DNA from: Treponema sp.
Lineage (GTDB): Bacteria; Spirochaetota; Spirochaetia; Treponematales; Treponemataceae
Reading direction: 5' to 3'
DNA length: 11,902 nucleotides
Assembly (NCBI GenBank): GCA_016297405.1
Contig: JAEDGP010000056.1
Span: 1 to 11,902 of the forward strand
Shown: one piece after another, positions 8,494-11,902 of the stretch
Numbering within the stretch: the first letter of the stretch is position 1
Layout: every line of letters begins with the position of its first letter
Program-made: the position numbers and the translations under genes
Notes under the pieces: generated by a model
Seen by the model: the letters and a program-made list of their open reading frames with translations, nothing else
What the model was told of the DNA's origin: nothing
Databases searched by the model: none

Positions 8494-9519
8494 TTACCGG
8501 TTTTCCGGTACAATGACATTATAAAGGCGATCCAAATCCTGCTTGCTGAAGTAGTCAATCTGGATTGAACCTTTTTCTATCGAACCTTTAAGTACAACCT
8601 TTGTACCAAAAACCTCGATGAATTTCTGTTCAATGGCAGCTATGTCAGGATCCTTTTTAGGAGCCTTTTTGGCATCTTTTTTTCCAGCAGCACGACCACC
8701 GTTATTCAATTCCTTTGCACGTTCTTCAGATTGCCGGCAGTTCATTCCTTTTCCAATGATTTCACCGAAAAGAATGCGCATATCCGCAGGATTTGTTACA
8801 GACAAAAGACTCCTTGCATGGCCTGCATCAATCTGTCCTGAAGAAATTGCCCGCAACATATCTTCTGGCAATTTCAAAAGGCGAAGGCTGTTTGCTATTA
8901 CAGGGCGGCTCTTTCCTACTCTTTTTGCCACTTCTTCCTGAGTCAAACCGCTCATCTGCATCAAGTTATAATAAGCCTGAGCTTCTTCAACAGGATTCAA
9001 ATTTGCACGCTGGATATTTTCGATAAGAGCTACTTCCAGCTTCTTCTGTTCGTCGAATTTGCGAATCTGAACCGGAACCTTTGCAAGACCAGCCAGACGA
9101 GCCGCACGAGTACGACGTTCACCAGCAATTATGTAGAAATCCGAACCATCCGTTTTTTCAATGATGATCGGCTCAACAATTCCATGTTCTTTTACTGATT
9201 CAGCCAGTTCTTCAAGCGCTTTCTGATCAAATTCTGTACGTGGCTGATGAGGATTTGGTTTGAGCAAAGCAGGATCAACCCACAAACAGCCGTTTTCATC
9301 TGCTTCAATTCCAGCAGGCAAATTTGCAGAAGCCACTGATATTGCTGGTGCAACGCTTTGCACAGATTCAGTTTTTTCAGATGAAACAGAAATCTTGGCA
9401 TCTGCTTCACTTTTGCCCTTAAATGATACGGCGTCAATGATTTCGTTCTTATCTTTTTCAGATTTCCCCATAAGGGCATCAAGTCCATTGCCCAGCCCTA
9501 AACCAAACTTTTTAGCCAC
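8494..9519 (-). CDS. parB: Chromosome-partitioning protein ParB (Spo0J), CTP-dependent clamp
   Basis: A 341-residue DNA-binding protein that loads at parS sites, slides as a CTP-bound clamp and stimulates ParA, helping segregate the replication origin and load SMC. In order: an N-terminal ParA-contact peptide (FGLGLGNGLDALMG, 5-18); a poorly conserved linker to about 80; the ParB/Srx-type domain from LLKPNPHQPRTEF with the CTP-binding GERRTRA at 133-139 and ENIQRANLNPVEEAQAY from 167; the helix-turn-helix about 192-213 (LTQEEVAKRVGKSRPVIANS); a Lys-rich linker at 276-290; and a C-terminal dimerisation domain. The start codon is GTG (9519-9517), inside the end of parA (8-base overlap), with AGAGG 8-9 bases upstream, so its translation is probably coupled to parA. 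The usual basic residue of the LG(R/K)GL peptide is Asn11 here. No parS sequence is apparent in the window. Confidence 0.96.
   Translation of the reverse strand: MAKKFGLGLGNGLDALMGKSEKDKNEIIDAVSFKGKSEADAKISVSSEKTESVQSVAPAISVASANLPAGIEADENGCLWVDPALLKPNPHQPRTEFDQKALEELAESVKEHGIVEPIIIEKTDGSDFYIIAGERRTRAARLAGLAKVPVQIRKFDEQKKLEVALIENIQRANLNPVEEAQAYYNLMQMSGLTQEEVAKRVGKSRPVIANSLRLLKLPEDMLRAISSGQIDAGHARSLLSVTNPADMRILFGEIIGKGMNCRQSEERAKELNNGGRAAGKKDAKKAPKKDPDIAAIEQKFIEVFGTKVVLKGSIEKGSIQIDYFSKQDLDRLYNVIVPENR
8495..8510. repeat. Short perfect inverted repeat at the parB/sirtuin 3' junction
   Basis: TACCGG-TTTT-CCGGTA forms a 6-bp stem with a 4-base loop over the last codons and stop of parB, between two convergent genes. 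A T-run follows on neither strand (the minus-strand transcript continues AAAACAT), so it is not a standard intrinsic terminator. It could slow polymerase, protect the 3' end, or be chance from the codons for PENR. Confidence 0.4.
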
Positions 9520-10267
9520 GACGCATTACCTCTTCTGCAAGCTTTTCATAACTTTTTGCACCAGCACATTCAGGATCGTAACTGCAAATTGGAAGTCCTC
9601 TGGCAGGAGCTTCTGACAGACGAACGTTTCGTGGAATAATTGTGCTATAGACAACATCTTTGAAATAACTTTTGACCTGCATCACAACATCTTGCGCAAG
9701 TCGTGTGCGGGAATCGTACATTGTAAAGAAAATGCCACCAATCGTAAGATTTTGATTAATGCTCTTCTGAACACGGTTTACAGCTTTTAAAAGCAGAGTA
9801 ATACCTTCAAGGGCAAAATACTCACACTGCATTGGAATCAGAACTGAATCCGCAGCCGCAAGCCCATTTAATGTCAAAAGACCAAGAGAAGGAGGACAAT
9901 CAATGAAAATATAGTCATATTTGTCTTTAAGAGGATCCAATGCCTTCTTCAAGAAGAATTCGCGTTCTTCCTGTTCAACAAGTTCGATTGCAGCACCAGA
10001 CAATTCAATGGATGCACTGATAGCATCAAGGCCGGTAACAGGCGAATGTTTGATTGCTTCTTCTGGCGAAACCTGTCCAGCAATCAGTTCGTAAACAGTA
10101 GGCTTATCTTTAGTTACGCCAACACCAGTAGACATGTTACCCTGAGAGTCAAAATCAACAAGAAGTACAGATTTACCGGCTTTTGCGATATAAGCTCCGA
10201 TATTGATGCAGGAAGTGGTTTTTCCAACCCCACCCTTTTGATTTACAAAAACAATACACTTTCCCAT
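9512..10267 (-). CDS. parA: Chromosome-partitioning ATPase ParA (Soj)
   Basis: A 251-residue P-loop ATPase of the chromosomal Soj/ParA type, without the N-terminal DNA-binding domain of plasmid ParA. ATP-bound dimers coat the nucleoid non-specifically and are released by ParB, driving origin segregation. Visible motifs: deviant Walker A KGGVGKTT at 11-18 with the signature Lys11 and Lys16; Walker A' LLVDFDSQGN at 35-44; Walker B FIDCPPS with Asp123; MYDSRTRLA at 183-191; and PRNVRLSEAP at 212-221, the region that binds DNA in Soj. The start is fixed by the family pattern, in which the P-loop begins about ten residues in. No Shine-Dalgarno precedes the ATG, and an extended -10 box lies just upstream, so the mRNA is probably leaderless. 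It overlaps parB by 8 bases, forming parA-parB, and is divergent from the methyltransferase gene. Confidence 0.97.
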   Translation of the reverse strand: MGKCIVFVNQKGGVGKTTSCINIGAYIAKAGKSVLLVDFDSQGNMSTGVGVTKDKPTVYELIAGQVSPEEAIKHSPVTGLDAISASIELSGAAIELVEQEEREFFLKKALDPLKDKYDYIFIDCPPSLGLLTLNGLAAADSVLIPMQCEYFALEGITLLLKAVNRVQKSINQNLTIGGIFFTMYDSRTRLAQDVVMQVKSYFKDVVYSTIIPRNVRLSEAPARGLPICSYDPECAGAKSYEKLAEEVMRRG

Positions 10268-10274
10268 GCATTAA

Positions 10275-10283
10275 ATTGTAACA
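10275..10283 (-). promoter_or_regulatory. Extended -10 promoter giving a likely leaderless parA mRNA
   Basis: On the minus strand TGTTACAAT matches the extended -10 pattern TGnTATAAT with one mismatch. Seven bases separate its last base from the A of the parA ATG (10267), the normal distance to a transcription start. No good -35 box is seen (TATACT at the 17-base position). An A-run lies in the spacer. Confidence 0.5.
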
Positions 10284-10305
10284 TTTTTCATTTTTTTAGT
10301 ATATA
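10276..10305 (+). promoter_or_regulatory. Candidate promoter of the methyltransferase gene, overlapping that of parA
   Basis: TTGTAA (10276-10281) and TATATA (10300-10305) are 18 bases apart. The predicted start near 10312 leaves only about 4 bases before the ATG at 10316, and no ribosome-binding site is visible. The -35 box lies over the -10 box of parA, so the two promoters could exclude each other. The AT-rich sequence also offers TATATT two bases later. Confidence 0.38.
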
Positions 10306-10315
10306 TTTAATAGCT

Positions 10316-11728
10316 ATGATTATTTCTGCAACTCTTTCCAAACCAGCTAAATCCTGCGAAGAAATTTTAGGTCGTCCATACCAGAGAATCAAGATCAAAG
10401 CTGCAAATACCGCAAACGGTACTGCATACCAACTGGAAATGTTTACTGAAAAACAAGCATTCCACCAGCAGAAAAACCAACAGGAACTTGAATCTTTTCT
10501 GGAAGATAACGCCGGGAAAACCTTCAAGAATTGCATAATCAGAACGGACTCGGAAGAAATCACGATTCTTTCCAACAAAAAAGGCGAAATAAAAAAAATT
10601 TCAAAAAAAATAAAAGAGGTGGAAACACAAGAAAAAAGCGGGCAAACATTCAAAACTGAACCAAACGGCAAATCCACGGCACAAAGTTTTACTCAAAACC
10701 TAAAAATTACCAGTGATGCTTTTAACAAAAAGAAAAACTACCTGATTCAGGAAGGAACGCCTGTGCCTTTTATGGTTCTGTTGGGCATCATGACTACAGA
10801 AGGAAGGATAATCAATTCCAAATACGATAAATTCCGACAGATAAACAGATTTTTGGAATTCATTGATGACATTCTGCCAGTTGTAACAAAAAAGCTGGAC
10901 CATCCGCTAAGAATTGCTGATTTTGGATGCGGAAAATCTTATCTTACTTTCGCCGTACATTATTACCTGACTCAAGTAAAGCAGATTCCCGTTGATATAA
11001 TCGGTCTGGACCTGAAAAAAGACGTAATCGACTATTGCAACAACATTGCCCGGCAGCTTGGTCTTCAAGGACTTCAGTTTGATACAGGGAACATTGCCGA
11101 CTACAGCTACAGTCATGCGCCAGACATTGTGATTACGCTTCACGCCTGCGACACGGCCACAGATTATGCCCTTGACTATGCAGTGCGCAAAAACTGCCGG
11201 GCAATTCTTAGCGTTCCATGCTGCCAGCACGAAATAAATCAGCAGCTAGGGAAAAAATCGGGCAAGGGCAAAAATGTCGCTGCCAGGGAATCTTCTGCAA
11301 AAAACAGCGAGCTTCTTATTGCTTCAAACATTCAGGAGCACATCAATTCAAACAGCAACTCACATAATGATGCACCCAATTCATCAGATCCATTTGCACC
11401 GCTTTTAAAATACGGTCTTATCAAAGAGCGTTTTGCAGCCCTTGCCACCGATGCCCTTCGAGGCGAATATCTGGAAGCTATGGGGTATTCAGTTCAGATG
11501 CTTGAATTCATAGACATTGAAAACACACCAAAAAATCTGATGATTCGGGCAGTATTAAACGATAAAGCCGCCTGTTCAAAATGCAGCGGCAATGAAATCA
11601 ATCAGAAAAAAAGTGACAGCTTTGAAACATACGCAAAAGAACCAATTAATCGGTACATTAAGGAAGCAGATGCCCTTACAGATGCGCTGAATGTAAGAAC
11701 AACGCTAAAAAAACTTCTTGGGCTTTAG
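10316..11728 (+). CDS. Class I SAM-dependent methyltransferase, PCC-motif type
   Basis: A 470-residue protein. The ATG at 10316 is chosen because the open frame upstream runs antisense into parA and has no usable start in the 48-base gap; the next Met is residue 42. The Rossmann-type domain occupies about 197-411: SAM-binding motif I ADFGCGKSYL at 201-210, acidic motif II GLDLKKD at 230-236, then ITLHACDTATD from 273 and VPCCQHE at 300-306. This set resembles the Methyltransf_32-like group (METTL25/GSTCD relatives), whose bacterial members are mostly of unknown substrate; nucleic acid is a reasonable guess because the N-terminal 150 residues are basic and could bind RNA. Residues 311-359 are a polar, low-complexity insertion. 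The tail after 411 contains C420-x2-C423 and many charged residues. Two A8 runs lie in the N-terminal part. No ribosome-binding site is visible. No terminator is evident after the stop. Confidence 0.85.
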   Translation: MIISATLSKPAKSCEEILGRPYQRIKIKAANTANGTAYQLEMFTEKQAFHQQKNQQELESFLEDNAGKTFKNCIIRTDSEEITILSNKKGEIKKISKKIKEVETQEKSGQTFKTEPNGKSTAQSFTQNLKITSDAFNKKKNYLIQEGTPVPFMVLLGIMTTEGRIINSKYDKFRQINRFLEFIDDILPVVTKKLDHPLRIADFGCGKSYLTFAVHYYLTQVKQIPVDIIGLDLKKDVIDYCNNIARQLGLQGLQFDTGNIADYSYSHAPDIVITLHACDTATDYALDYAVRKNCRAILSVPCCQHEINQQLGKKSGKGKNVAARESSAKNSELLIASNIQEHINSNSNSHNDAPNSSDPFAPLLKYGLIKERFAALATDALRGEYLEAMGYSVQMLEFIDIENTPKNLMIRAVLNDKAACSKCSGNEINQKKSDSFETYAKEPINRYIKEADALTDALNVRTTLKKLLGL

Positions 11729-11799
11729 AACAATTTCATTCGTTTCAGATTTTCTGTTACATGATAAAAAAACTAACCGACCTTCTATGTTTTCATAAA

Positions 11800-11815
11800 G
11801 AGGCTGTCCCAAAAG
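11800..11815. other. Sequence resembling an insertion-sequence end
   Basis: GAGGCTGTCCCAAAAG is similar to terminal inverted repeats I associate with common transposase-carrying elements. No transposase or partner repeat is present in the window, so this may mark the start of a mobile or miniature element that continues past the right edge. The rest of 11729-11825 shows no gene and no convincing terminator. Confidence 0.25.
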
Positions 11816-11825
11816 GCTGCATTAC

Positions 11826-11902
11826 GGTGGTTGAGTTTATCGAAACCACCCGATGGTTGAGTTTACCGAAACTACCCGGTGGTTGAGTTTATCGAAACCA
11901 CC
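11826..11902. repeat. Three tandem copies of a 25-base palindromic repeat
   Basis: Units at 11826-11850, 11852-11876 and 11878-11902 have period 26, with a single C between them. Each has arms GGTGGTT and AACCACC around the 11-base core GAGTTTATCGA, so each can fold into a hairpin. Units 1 and 3 are identical. Unit 2 differs at positions 2 (A), 15 (C) and 22 (T). The array reaches the window edge and probably continues. Similar dispersed palindromes occur between genes in other bacterial genomes; a REP-like or miniature-element nature is inference. Confidence 0.85.

Noticed and set aside
8495..8510. Intrinsic terminator for parB or the sirtuin
   Set aside because: The stem is present, but neither strand has a T-run after it, so only an inverted repeat is reported.
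10046..10315. Longer N-terminus for the methyltransferase, starting at an ATG at 10046
   Set aside because: It would run antisense through about 220 bases of parA, and its added residues look like antisense translation. The ATG at 10316 lies in the intergenic gap, beyond the divergent promoter.
11826..11902. CRISPR array
   Set aside because: Repeats are separated by one base only, with no spacers and no cas genes.

Overview
The window looks like a chromosomal segment of a host-associated, moderately AT-rich bacterium with a double membrane, most likely a treponeme-like spirochaete. That placement rests on general resemblance: several signal-peptide proteins with beta-barrel-like C-termini, a chromosomal ParA/ParB pair, base composition, and short palindromic repeats. 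No rRNA or marker gene proves it.

Left part (1-7540, all on the minus strand): a three-gene envelope operon. It is transcribed from about 7558 leftwards. The first gene encodes a 1996-residue exported protein made of many diverged Ig-like (Big-type) domains and ending in a probable outer-membrane beta-barrel. It is followed after 11 bases by a 368-residue exported protein with a helical/coiled-coil front half and a barrel-like back half. That gene overlaps by 14 bases the start of a third exported, TPR-like protein, which runs off the left edge of the window. The tight spacing suggests one surface or periplasmic assembly. I cannot assign it a known function, and it is the best candidate here for something undescribed.

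Middle (7541-8471): a 178-base divergent intergenic region carries candidate promoters in both directions. A plus-strand sirtuin (NAD-dependent protein deacetylase, Sir2Tm-like) follows. Its 3' end faces parB across 22 bases.

Right-middle (8494-10267, minus strand): parA-parB, the chromosome-partitioning ATPase and its CTP-dependent DNA clamp. The genes overlap by 8 bases and parB starts with GTG. parA has no ribosome-binding site, and an extended -10 box sits at the distance that would put the transcript start on or next to its ATG, so it is probably leaderless.

Right (10316-11902): 48 bases away and divergent from parA is a 470-residue SAM-dependent methyltransferase of the type with a PCC motif. 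It also seems nearly leaderless, with a promoter that overlaps that of parA. The window ends in three tandem copies of a 25-base palindromic repeat (period 26), preceded by a sequence resembling an insertion-sequence end. No RNA genes, CRISPR array or clear parS site was seen.
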